DNA of 64,000 bases from Blastobasis lacticolella (lineage: Eukaryota > Arthropoda > Insecta > Lepidoptera > Blastobasidae): assembly GCA_905147135.1 (NCBI GenBank), contig LR990061.1:5060026-5124025 (forward strand), written 5' to 3'. This document shows, piece by piece, positions 23,636 through 36,500 of this stretch. The notes under the pieces were generated by a model. That model saw only the letters and a list, made by a program, of their open reading frames with translations, had not been told where the DNA came from and did no database searches. Position 1 is the stretch's first letter; each line of letters starts with the position of its first letter. Made by a program: the position numbers and the translations under genes.

Positions 23636-24060
23636 ATATATATTGATGATTAAGAAGAATATTTTTGAAGCGTCGCCACGAGAACAAGGCTGGAAATGCT
23701 GACCGTTTAGTAGGTAGTTCTAGTTCAAATACGCCAAAAGCCCAATTTGTGATAAAAATAACGCAAGCGTACCTGTCACGGACGTGCTATGCCGATGAAA
23801 AACCCGATAAATTTACAAATGAATTAAAATTATGAACGCAACACATCAAATTCACAATGTCACGAACACATCCTTTTTCTCGCCCGTGGTGGGGTAATCG
23901 AACAAAGAAATTTTCAAATCATTCTAACCGACTACTTTGGGTTAACAGGTTGTTAACACATTCACAAATTAATTGAAAAATCGACCAGCTCAAGCAGTTT
24001 TTATAATCAATGTTGGTATTTGACTACTTGCTTCAAATTGAGCAAACCTGTGATAAAATA

Positions 24061-24105
24061 GACTTAAAATAATTAGGAGAAGGATATAACCACCGCAACA
24101 TTTCA
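24061..24105 (+). promoter_or_regulatory. Possible 5' UTR exon end of the zinc-finger gene
   Basis: A donor-like 'ca|gtaagt' at 24106 and an acceptor-like TTATTTCAG at 24524-24532, just before the ATG at 24536, could frame a 5' UTR intron. The start of the transcript is not visible. This is only a suggestion. Confidence 0.25.
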
Positions 24106-24535
24106 GTAAGTAGTATTCCATTATTTAGTTAATAGGTATCTATTTAAACTACCTAAAAGAACTTAATTATGCAAATACAACTGGAATTTCTATCTTTCAT
24201 CAATATCATCTTGGGCTATCCAAGAAAACATTGGGTTCCAGAAGCAAGACGCTTCTAGAAACTAAAATTTTCTTTGCACTACCCTCTTGTTTAATTTTCT
24301 ACTTGTAGACCCAAATTATAGCAGAAAGGCAGTTAATTAAGTCGTTTATAGGAAAAATTATGTAACGTAAAATAATAAATTGTACACCCTTTCCTCTAAT
24401 CTAAGATTATAATCTTAAAATGAACTATGCTATATCTAAATATTTGAGGGTAGGCAAGTAAACCTCGCGAAGATTTTTAGTTCGTTCAATCCACCTAGGC
24501 TTCCTTTTTAATTCAGTTAAAATTTATTTCAGAAA

Positions 24536-27500
24536 ATGGAACCGGATACCAATGCAAATTGTATCTTAACGTCGGGGATCTTTGACGCTTACTGTTTGCT
24601 ATGCGATACTCACTTGGAAGATTCGGGCCAGATTAAATACCATGTTCTCTTTAACATGGAGCATAGGAAGAAGATGGAGCAGGTCGAGTACCTGTACGAA
24701 TATGAAGGTGACCGCATCAGCCAGGTGAGTACCGTCTAGATTATTAAATGTAATTTAGGGTACCTACGTAGGTTACGGCTTTCTGCGTAGGTAGTTGTTG
24801 ATTTACCTAACTTAATATTACCGCCGAACCCTTTCTGCGATCCGGACGGACGTTTCATCCTTATGTCGTGGATCTTCCAGCTATCCGCACAAGCCGCTTT
24901 GGTTCAACCTCTAGAATACCTAATCTGACGCCTTCAAGACTAGAATGAATAGGCTGTTCCTAGACGGGCATGTTCCATCTTCGGCCGCATTGTGAGATGG
25001 TTTAATGCCTGGATAGTTGGACATTATTTTTCCTTCTTCACGTTGAAACACGAAGCCTATTGGCTTGGTAGGTATGGGCAACTGAGAAACCGTCCAGCCG
25101 AGAATCCGTTCAGCTGCTCCGGAGGGCATCTTCCTGTGTATAGTGACAGTGGACCACCAGCGTGCGACCAAAATATTGTGTGTATGAATAGCTGCCGGAG
25201 TCAAGTATCTCGCTTTTTTCGCAACAGGGTGCTTCGCAAGGATGATATTCGATTCCATAACGACTGCTAATGATTATTAGCCCATAAACAGGTTATCAGC
25301 TGGACTTGAGCCTCCTCCACATTGACAGAGCAAACACCGTCCGTGCTTGCCAATCTAGGCTTTCGGGTCGGGAGATCGCAATGTAGACAATCCTCAACAG
25401 AAAATGCTGCTACCCATTTTCACTGACGTACATACAGCGATATTAGATGTCTGCCTCTATTATTGTTAGTTGCCTTTGACAACACCCGCCGTGGATGTTG
25501 TTGATGTTATAAGTTACTGCAATTTGCATTTTCTACGAACACACGGATGAACGGATCCTATGATGAGTTAGTGAATTTTTTTCGCAATGGTGAATGGTCT
25601 GCATGATATCTAAACCTACGTACCATGCATGAGTTACGTTGTGTTAATAATCTGTGGAAGAAGTAAAAAGTTAATATGAATAGACGTTCCGATTTCATCT
25701 ATTCCTAGTTGCCACCACCTCGATCGTCACCACTGGTGGCAATACAGCCCACCAGTGGTGGCTAAGAGTAAAATCAAAATCATTAATGCGGCAAAGCAGG
25801 TATGTTTTATTTTAGTAAGTGGATATTACCTATTTAAATGTATTGAATCATCCAACAACTCATTGATCTCAGATGGCTGGCATGTGGCATCCACATACGA
25901 CCAAGGTCTGCTCGCCTGCGCATCCAAAAGCGACTTTTTACACTAGCCGTTCCCAGTGGCTTGCACCCTCGCGCAGTTCGGATCTCTGTAAACGTTCAAA
26001 GTTCCCGCGAGACCCTAGCATTTTCTCTGGAAAAAGAATAGCCTATGTCACTCGGGAGTGATGTGGCTACCATTTAGTAAAATTATTTTTAAAATCGGTC
26101 CAGTAGTTTTTGAGTTTATTTAGTACAAGCAAAAAACTAATATTTTATTTTTATTATATTACTGCGGAGGATTAGTAGGTATCAGTGCAACTGACGGTTG
26201 GTCGGCGCCTGCCAAACCGGAATTTACTAGTTGTTTTAGTCAGGAAGTCATCTTTTAGCCCTTTTTAACGTCTCTGGTCTGAAAGTATAACGGACCGTCT
26301 CGTCCGTAGGCAGGTAAAAGATAAATAAAGCACAGAATGAATAGCACGGATTCCTTTTTTCCAAATTCAAAACCTACCTACATTATGTTGTTAACTGTTT
26401 ACTCTAAAAGTTAACTGCCTACTCTAAGGAGAATGAGAAATAGAATACTTAGATAAAAGTGATGTAGGCTACGACCAAAAATAATTTGGCCGATTTTGGT
26501 GGACATAACCTACCTCTACACGCCTGCGCTTTTGTATTATTTATGTCGAAAACCGGAAAAATTTTGCTACCTACCCTCGATTCGCAGACACTACTTTCGT
26601 ATGTACACGGATTCATACACATATTATGTAACACCCTGTATAGAGGTGTACACTGTACAGTGTACACACACATAGATTCTTAAATTACAATATAGATTAA
26701 CGACCCGTTCCATATTCGCACGAATTTCAAACTTTATACGATCGCCCGCTAAGCTAGTCTGAATATTGCCTGAAAATTTCATCAAAATCGGTCCAGCCCT
26801 TTTCCGAGTCCATTACACGGAACATTACACACATCGCTTCATAGAATTATCAACTTGGTTATTGTGAAGATTTGTGCTTGAAAACATCAAAATCGGTCAT
26901 CGATTAATAGATAGATTTAATTAGATTTAGATAGACCTACCTATATTCGCTGAGGACTATAATCGATTGCCATTAGGACCCCTTAACGGTAAGAATATAG
27001 TTATTTTACTACTACTCCAGTTTACGATGACAGTCATAGGTGTAAGTAGTTGTAACTGAAATTACGTTTTCCAACTATAAGCTACAGTGGACATGTTGAT
27101 ATAGACAACCATGCAACATGGATGGGATATAGCTAAGAGAAATAGGTAAGCGTGCTGCTAAGCGTGGTGTATATGGCAAAATCCGCCACTCAAGTGGAGG
27201 AGACTCAAGTCCAGCATTGGACTTGGATGTTGATGATTTTCCTACTAGTGGTTCCGTACGGTTTTTATTCACCTACAGCTAAAACTTTCACATAATTATA
27301 TTTTTTTTTTTATACTGTAGTTAGTGGACCGTCGGTGGCGAGAGGTACCGGGTTCGAATCCCACTGCCGCCATGTATCAATGACTGTTTTCTGAGTTATA
27401 TACATTAGTTGAATGCTAACCGATGCTCTTACTGTGAGGGAAAACATCGTGCGTGATGAAACCTGCACATTCAGACGACCGACTGTGTTCCCATGATCCC

Positions 27501-30500
27501 ATCTGGTCAGGTTCCCCTGGTAGCAGGTCAGACGGCAGTTGCTCCACTGTAATTATTTAATTTGCCAAGTCCTGGATCATGGTGAAGGCAGACCCCGGGC
27601 CCTCGTGCGCGAGAGCACACCCGGGACATTAATGCCAAGATGATGATGATGATGACTGTAGCGTAGGTAGGTAGTAAATTTTCGCTATTATTTTTTATCA
27701 TTAGGTATTGCTTTTTATAATGCAAGGAAAGGTTAAGGAATGTGGAAGGAGCGGGAGACTCTAGATATGTCAGGACCGTAACAAGTGCATGGTCTCTGCC
27801 TGCAACGTTACTGACGTTGTATATGTTCACGTATATCCGTATAAGCTAGCAGAAATATTCAACAACTTTTACATAAATGAAAACCAAAATAAACAACACC
27901 AACCCTCAAAATATGAACCATCATTTAGTAAAAACTGTAAAAGCATGTTTATGACGCCTATTAATGAACTCGAATTAACAAATATAATTAAGCAGCTCAA
28001 AAATAAAAAAAGTACTGGTCATGATCATATACCTATAGAGCTAATCAAATCATCCATAAAGTATATTGTAGGCCCTCTCACACACATAATAAATTTGACA
28101 ATAGAAACCGGTTGCTTTCCAAATGACTTAAAAAAGGCTATAATCAAACCATTATATAAAAAAGGTAAAAAAACTGACGTTAACAATTATAGACCCATAG
28201 CCTTACTTCCGAACTTCTCAAAACTATTCGAAAAAGTCATACACATAAAATTAATCTCATTCCTAGAAAAAAATAATATCTTAAACAGTCACCAATACGG
28301 ATTCCAAAAGGGTAAAAATACAACGTCAGCAATCTTTAAAATTTTGAAACAAGTTTGGGAGGAAGTGAACAACAACAAAAAATACTGCGCTGGCTTATTT
28401 TTAGACCTGTCAAAAGCCTTTGACTGTGTCCAACATGACATACTTCTAAAACAGTTAGACCACATAGGTATAAGAGGCAATGTGTATAAATTACTTAACT
28501 CGTATTTGTCAAACAGGGAACAAAACACAGCGATAGAATCCTATAATAAAGAGACAAAAACTATAGAACTAGTTTATTCAAAAAGTGAAAAAGTCAGTCA
28601 GGGAGTTCCCCAAGGTAGCATATTAGGTCCCCTTCTATTTTTAATTTACGTAAATGAACTACCTACTCTCGTCGATCATACATGTGTCATGTTCGCAGAT
28701 GATGCCACAATCTTCATATCCCACGACTCTGAAATAGACTTTCCAAATGAAATAAATAAGACACTAGACAAAGTCAAAAACTGGCTTCATTCTATAAATC
28801 TCACAGTAAACCTGGATAAAACCAAAGTTGTACAGTTTAAAAACAAAAAATCACCTCAAAAACTTATAGTCATTAACTCTGGGCAAGTCATTGAAGATAT
28901 AAACGAAACTAAATTTTTGGGCATAACTATTGATACCCATTTGAACTGGAAGCCTCATATAACTAATCTAACTAACAAAATTTCCAGCTTTTGTTATGCT
29001 CTCTCAATACTTTCGGTAATAACATCTGAATCGATTGCTATAAATGCCTATTATGGTTACGTTTATCCTCATCTAAGTTACGGCATCATTTTCTGGGGCA
29101 ACTCTATAAATGTTCAATCAATTTTTGTAGCTCAAAAAAGATGTTTAAGGAATATATTTAAAATGAGCCAAATGGAAACATTGCGTAACAAATTTAAAGA
29201 AAAGAATATACTTACTGTAACTGGTATTTATATCTTAGAAATAAGTCTCTTTGTAAAGTCAAACCACAACACATTCATTCGAAATACCAGCAGATTACTT
29301 AGACCGAACTATGAACATAATATAGTTATACCCCAAACTAATAACAACTTATTTCTTAAAAGCACATACGTGAGTGGTATTAAAATATTTAATCATTTAC
29401 CTTATGAAATAAAAAAGTTGGATGGTATCAAATTTAAATCGACACTTAAAGATTGGCTGTTACAAAAGTCATTCTACAGTCTATCTGAATTCTATAATTA
29501 TAGAAATGATACCTATATTGTTAATTACTAAAAAATTTAGGCTTTGTTTTAGATTTAAATTGTTTTTATGTTAAAACTTCTACGTGCTTTTAAAAATGTT
29601 AAAATGACAGCTACTTGTCTATTTTAGTCTCAGCTTATTTATAATAGGTACTATACTATCATGTAGAATATTGTACGTCCGAAATGGACAACACTACTTA
29701 ATAAGAAATTATTGTAAGTGTCACACAATAAAAAATATTTCTATTTCTATTTCTATTTCTATTTCTATTTCACGGCTCCCGCTACTAGAACTAAGCAGGT
29801 ACCCTAATTACTCTTTACGTCAAAGGTTTCTAAGATTTTCCGCCTTGTTTCCCTCTAATCTACAAGGGAAACTAATTTTATTCACATGTGCCCTGTCCTA
29901 TCTTCCGTATCCAATGCCTAAAGTAAATAATTTTCGAAGCGGTTTTTTTTTAAAACCAGTTTACGAGATGGTTCCTATTCGTTTTTTTTTGTTTTGTTAA
30001 AATTTATTCAGTAATTAGGTTTATTTTTAAATATATTTTACAAGACAGGCATTTGAGCGCCATCTCACCTGTTGGTAAGTGACGATGCGGCCGAAGATGA
30101 AACATGCCTGTCTTGGAACAGCCTATTCACTCTAGCCTTGAAGGCATCCAGATTATATTGATCAGGGAACACACGCGCAGGCAACGCGTTCCATTTCTTA
30201 GCCGTACGCATTATAAAGAGATAAAGCGGCTCGTGCGGATAGCTGGAAGATCCACGACATAAGGATAAAGCGCTCGTCCGGATCGCGTCTCCCAATGGCG
30301 GAAAAGGGCCGGCGGAATGAGGAGGGAGGAGTTAGGAATGTTTTCTGATTAAACCATGACGAGAAATATTTGAGGTCTGTCAAGAATGTCAAGAGGGTGC
30401 TACTGTTGATGTTACTTGCTGTTGCCAGTGTAAGAAATGAGTTCTAAAAACTACAATATGGCAACACCTCATTATTTTCAGTAATTCAGTTTTATTGCAT

Positions 30501-33500
30501 AATCAAGTACATTGATGGTAGTAGTACAAGATACCCCGTAAGGGCACAGCAATATAGAGATGAGCTATATAAACATAATTTGTACTTAAGTAGGTATTTG
30601 ACATTGCACTTATTATTTAAGTATTTATATGTATATTTATATTATATCTAAGGCACATATTATTAAAATTATACACTTTGAGATCTTTTTATGTACTAAT
30701 TACATGTAGGTATTCAAAGTACCTATATTCTAAATTTTTGTGGCGTATAAAGATACTTATATATTATACAAGTATACATGTATATTGGTATTAATATAAT
30801 TGTTTATACATTTAGGCTCAGCATATAGTTAGGCACGTAGGTACATATATATATATTATAACATTATATTTTATATTAGTAAGTACAGAAGTATCACATT
30901 ATTTTGTCATTTAGGTAGTCTGTTACATTGTAATAACTTTTCTTGCAGTTGTACTGCCGATCTCCGAAAGTACGTCGCCATCTTGATCCAATTGAGTATA
31001 AACCAATCGCAGCAAAACAGCTCTGGCTCTGGCTTGCTGCGATTGGTCTCTCCTCAATTGGATCGAGATAGCGGGTACTATCGGAGATCGGTGGTACGGC
31101 CGCTGGTCAGGTTTTATATGTGGAATTCGTCGAATTTTCCCGACATCTATCCGTTTATAACACTATTACGATTTACTATCCGTTTGTCAAACATTAAGAT
31201 TAAGGCAATAACCTCGCCTTGCGTGGGAGAGGTCCTAAGTCCCGCGGTGGACTGTTATAGGCTGTGATAATGATGATTAACCTTTAGGAAGCGAAGTATT
31301 TGCCTACACAGTTTATTATTATTACTTAGTAATGCGTTAGAACCGTTAACTGTAAAACAAAATTTAAGAAAATATTACGAATAAATGTATATAGAAATTA
31401 AGAAAACCGACTAAATTAATAAAACAATCTTTTAGGTTAACCACGGCTACTACTGTCAATTCTGCAACATCCTGATGTCCACGGCTGCAAAAATAGCTTT
31501 CCATGTAGCCGGGCCGACACATCAACACTTCAAGCAGGTGGCTCGGCTGCAGAGGTGTCGCGGCAATGTTATAACTGGGGACAATGTGTCAGTCGGAGAG
31601 CTAGCTTGGAACGGCTTGATAGGAGATGCCCCTGGCACCTGCGCTGTGTGTGACAAGGAGTATGACAATGCGCTGTGCCACATGAAAGAGCCGGATCATG
31701 TTATAAAGCTCATCCATTCAACTGTGCAGTTTGGCCCTCATGGAATGCTGTATCGTACGGTATGTTGGTCTTTGTTATCAGCCAAGAAGCCTCATTTTTG
31801 TTTGTCTAGAAAATATAATATACTTAAGCTCGTTACTTAACCTTAACCTATTAATAAGCCGCACTCAACTTGAGCGCGAACTTAAGCTCGGTTCTCAGAT
31901 GCTGTACCAATTTATTAGTGCTGTATCATAAAGTTTATAAGTACACATCGGTAAAATACCTCTAACTTGATATGCTGTACCTAACGTCGTAATTATGTAT
32001 TTTGTGTTTGTGTATTGCAGTTTTGAGTAAAAAAATTGTCAGTACCATTTTTGTTACCATATCATTTTTTTATTTACAGGTCGATGAGTTTTCTTTCCAA
32101 TGTTTGACATGCAATATGATATTCCCACTGAGTATCATGTACCACCATGCTTGGGATTCAGGCCATCAAACTCTTTATGACAATTGCAAAACAAAGGTCA
32201 CATACAAAACTTTAACAATTCGGCATATTGAAGATAACGGTGCACCAATCGACCAACTTGTAGACAACAAAATTCTGTACGAATACTGTTCTAAAAAAGA
32301 TAAGACGCTCGTCTTTATGTTTGATAATATTGAATACATAACTCAGGTTGACGACACACATGAAAAATACCATGAAGTACTATCAACATTTAAAAAATCT
32401 GATAGATATACCGAAAATCGAACACCCAAAAATAATCAATTAGATGTACCTCGTGACTCTGCTAATTGTATCACTGACTCCGCAAATGGCAACACTGACT
32501 CCGCAAGTAGCAACACTGACTCCGCAAATGGCAACACTGACTCCGCTAATGGCAACACTGACTCCGCAAATGGCAACACTGACTCCGCAAATGGTAACAC
32601 TGACTGCGCAAATAATGATAAAACTGAAGAGGAAACTTCAGAAGCTTTAAATAAAAATGAAGTTAAAACGCCAAACAACAAATCACAATTCGGTCACATT
32701 GCACTCAATAACACGTTACTTTTACTTGATACTACAACAAAAAAATTGCTATATTTTAAGTATGATAACTTTACCAAATATGAAGAATCAGGACGTGTTA
32801 ACAGCAAAAATGAACAATGGTTAGAATGTCAAGGAGAGAATATAAAAAAAAGTAAAATTGCGAAAACCCGAAAGCCCAAAAAAATAAAAGTAAAAGGGTC
32901 AAATGGTACATCACAATTGGACAACACTGAACATGTTGTTACACACGATCTTGCAACAACGACCCGAACTAACTTATTGAGTAGTTACCTCTGTGAGTTT
33001 ACGAAACGCGAAAATCCAGTATCGAATGATGGCAATGATGGAAACAGCTGTAACATTGTAGAAGAAACACCACAAATATGTGAGAGTAAAAATAACGAAG
33101 TAGCCAACAACGATCAGATAGAATTGCCTAGTAATTCGGATTGTTTCGTGAATAAAGATAAAATTAATGAGAAAACCGCAGAAGTAAAGAAATGTGCAGT
33201 TGATGGGGCAAACAATACATCACAAATTGACCACATTGCATACGACGAAACGCTGACTCCAAGCGATCAATCAACAAAAGAAATTGAACATACAGAATCA
33301 GATGACATTATAGAAGAAACAACCAACAATTTACAGATAGAATTGCCTAGCGATTCATCTGATTGCGTAAATAATGAAAAATCTGATGAGAAAACTGCAA
33401 AGCTTGCTGATGACAAAAATGAAGCTAACGAGTCAAGCGATCCAACAGCAAAGACACAGTTTACCTGCGAAGTTGATATAATTACTACAAGTGAAATTGC

Positions 33501-36500
33501 AGCACCAGTTGATGTCAAAGACAAAAAATGCAGTGATATTGTAGGAGAAACTCCAACACTATGTAAGAATACAAAGAATGCAGATTCGACCAACAGTGAC
33601 TGCGTAAATAAACATAAAACTGACGAGAAAACCGCTAAAGCTGTAATTAAAGTTGGTGGGTCAAACGTTACATCACAATTGGACATTACACATCCAACGA
33701 TGACTATACAAGAACCTACAACAAAGGCACAAAGCACCTGTGAGTTAGATAAAATTTCCCAAAGTAAATTTCCAGCACTGGATGACAGTAAAGATGAAAG
33801 ATGCTGTGATGTTTTAGAAGAAACTTCTGAAATATGTGCGACTACTAAGATCGAAGATTCAGTCAGCAGTAAGTGTGTAATTGAAGATACTGATAAGAAA
33901 ACTGCTATAGATGTTCATAAAAATAAAAATGACGATTTAAACGGTGATCGTAAAATTGCGGAACCAGTTGACAGCAAAGACCAAAAATTTCCTAATATTG
34001 GAGAAGAGACTCCTAAAACATGTGTAAGTTCGAAGAACGAAGATTCTGCCAGTGGTAACAGCGACTGTGTAATAAGTGAAGATAAAACTGATGAGGAAAC
34101 TGCAATAGTTGTCGATAAAAATGAAAACAACGGGTCAAACGGTAACGGTGATAGTAAAATTGCGGAACCGGTTGACAGCAAAGATGGACGATTTCCTAAT
34201 ATTGGAGAAGAGACTCCTAAAACATGTGTAAGTTCGAAGAATGAAGATTCTGCCAGTGGTAACAGCGACTGTGTAATAAGTGAAGATAAAACTGATGAGG
34301 AAACTGCAATAGTTGTCGATAAAAATGAAAACAACGGGTTAAACGGTAACGGTGATAGTAAAATTGCGGAACCGGTTGACAGCAAAGATGAACGATTTCC
34401 TAATATTGAAGATGAGACTCCTAAAACATGTGTAAGTACGAAGAACGAAGATTCTGCCATAAGTGAAGATAAAACTGATGAGATAACTGCAATCATTGTC
34501 GATAAAGATGAAAATGACGAGTCAAATGGAAACTCACAACTTGAAGAAACGGAAAACGGAAACTCACAACAAGAACAAGCTACCGAAACACCTTTGATAC
34601 CGAAACAAAATACTCAAGAAATGTCAACACAAACTGAAGACAATAAAAAACCTAACATTGTCAAAATATTTGAGAGTATTCCGGAATTTGAAAGCCAAGG
34701 AATTTGTGTAAACCTTGAAATGTCTACAGTATTTTGCACCCTTTGCACGAAGTACTTACTATTTGAATATAAATTTATTAAAAAGCATATTAAAGAACAT
34801 GAACTTAACATTGTTGAGGAAAATCTTCGTAGGTCAAGCAATGGAGAAGGCAACAACGGTTTTAATAATAACTTAATTTATTTCGTTAATGATATAACAG
34901 TTCAATCTCTGGGTAACAGGTTCAAGCGATTTAAACAGTTAGGTAAATCCGATTGGCCTAGTCTCATGGATGAATATTACAATGACGACATACTCTCTTC
35001 AATATTGGATAAAAGTCGACATTCGCCGACTTATGCCTCATCACCAAAAGCTAAAGATATGATGGCTACACTAATAAATATCAATAGTGATGTGCCTTTA
35101 AAATCTCCGTTAAAAGAAAGAAACAGCAATGTAAACCAAAGTCCAGTAGAAAAAAAACCAACATTTAAAGAAATGGAGTCAGTTATACAAAAAATCAGTG
35201 ATCTATTAGATGATGACCTATACTCGGTTTCTACGAAAGATACAAACATTCAGATATCAACAGACACTAAAGCACCCAACGTGAATACAAAGTTAAGTGT
35301 TAGAGTTACGAATAAGAAAAAGTGGTTTGTGACACCAGATATTGAATTACCTCCAATATGTAAGAAAATAAAAATGTTAAAAGAGAAAGAGAACATATCT
35401 CCAACCGGTGAAATAAATAAACATATGAATACTTTACCAAGTGAAATATCGAATATGAACGATGTAAATAATAAAAAAACTTTATCTCCTAAGAATGTTA
35501 CCACGTCGCTTCTACCAAAAATGAATAATGTACAGACACCTCCGGTATCTTCAAAAGAAAATATTCAACAGAAATACTCACAGTATAGTCTAAAAAGTAA
35601 TGGACACCCGTCCCCTTTACCAAATGAGGCAAAAATGCTTTCAATATTGAAAGAAAATCCCCCGGCGACAAATGAAACCAGTAGCGAAAAACCAGCAACA
35701 GTGGCCTCTAATGTTAATACGACTTTACATAAGCAATATGTTGAAAGGCTTGCAACATCGAGAGCGGCAAATGATCAAATGATGTCGATGAATAAAATCT
35801 GTAGAGAAAGACGTATTGCTTCAGAATATAAAGCAAGTATGAATGGACCAAATATTAACGTTCCAAGCCGTTCAAATTTGAAACGCTCCAACGAAACTGA
35901 AGAAATCACCCATCACATACCACTGATGTTAAATGGAATCAGTAGCGAGGATCCTTTCACTGCGGAGCAATTTATGGATGCAATTACAGTTCACTTGAAT
36001 AACAACAGGAAAATTGTTAAAACATCTTCAACATCTAATGAGAGTGACAATTCGTCGAGTAAAGACCAATCCGTAGTGATGCAACCCAATCCAGACCGTA
36101 TCTGTGAATCGATAGCGCTAACAGGAAATGACGATAAAACTACACTATCACAAAGACCTAACGAGAAATGTTTGATATGTGTAACAGACATGAAAGCCGG
36201 TGATTCACAACAAAGCGCAGACGAATTGGATAGTGAAACATCTTTGTCGACAGATTCTGATTCGTCTAGCGAGTCGATAGATACAACACCATCGTCAACA
36301 AAAAGTAAACTTTCCACTTCAAACGAACGCAAAGGACGTACTCGTAGGTCGTCTACACCAATCAGAGATGCCAGATCAACTTCAAATGAGAAAAATACCG
36401 ATGCAGGCTCTAGTCAATCTGATAGTGACTCGGCAAAGTCATCGGTCAAGAGCGAGGATGGATGCGCCGACTTCGCAGCTGCGAACGGCTTGACCTACAA

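Larger units (their letters stand above)
19952..24532. other. Interval between tws and the zinc-finger gene
   Basis: No gene is recognised. It holds several inverted-repeat elements (20427, 21685, 22269, 23309), an RTE-type relic and family A repeats. The last few hundred bases presumably include the promoter of the zinc-finger gene, but I cannot point to a defined core promoter. Confidence 0.5.

Noticed and set aside
27345..27375. Possible tRNA gene (clean B box)
   Set aside because: No cloverleaf could be drawn, and the sequence continues into a SINE body with copies elsewhere.
32002..32079. Start of the zinc-finger exon at an upstream ATG (MCLCIAVL...)
   Set aside because: A TATTTACAG acceptor at 32079 joins in phase with the previous exon. 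The extra residues are intron read-through.
32436..34496. Several long minus-strand open frames rich in Leu/Ser/Val
   Set aside because: They mirror the 21-bp and 204-bp coding repeats of the zinc-finger exon on the other strand.
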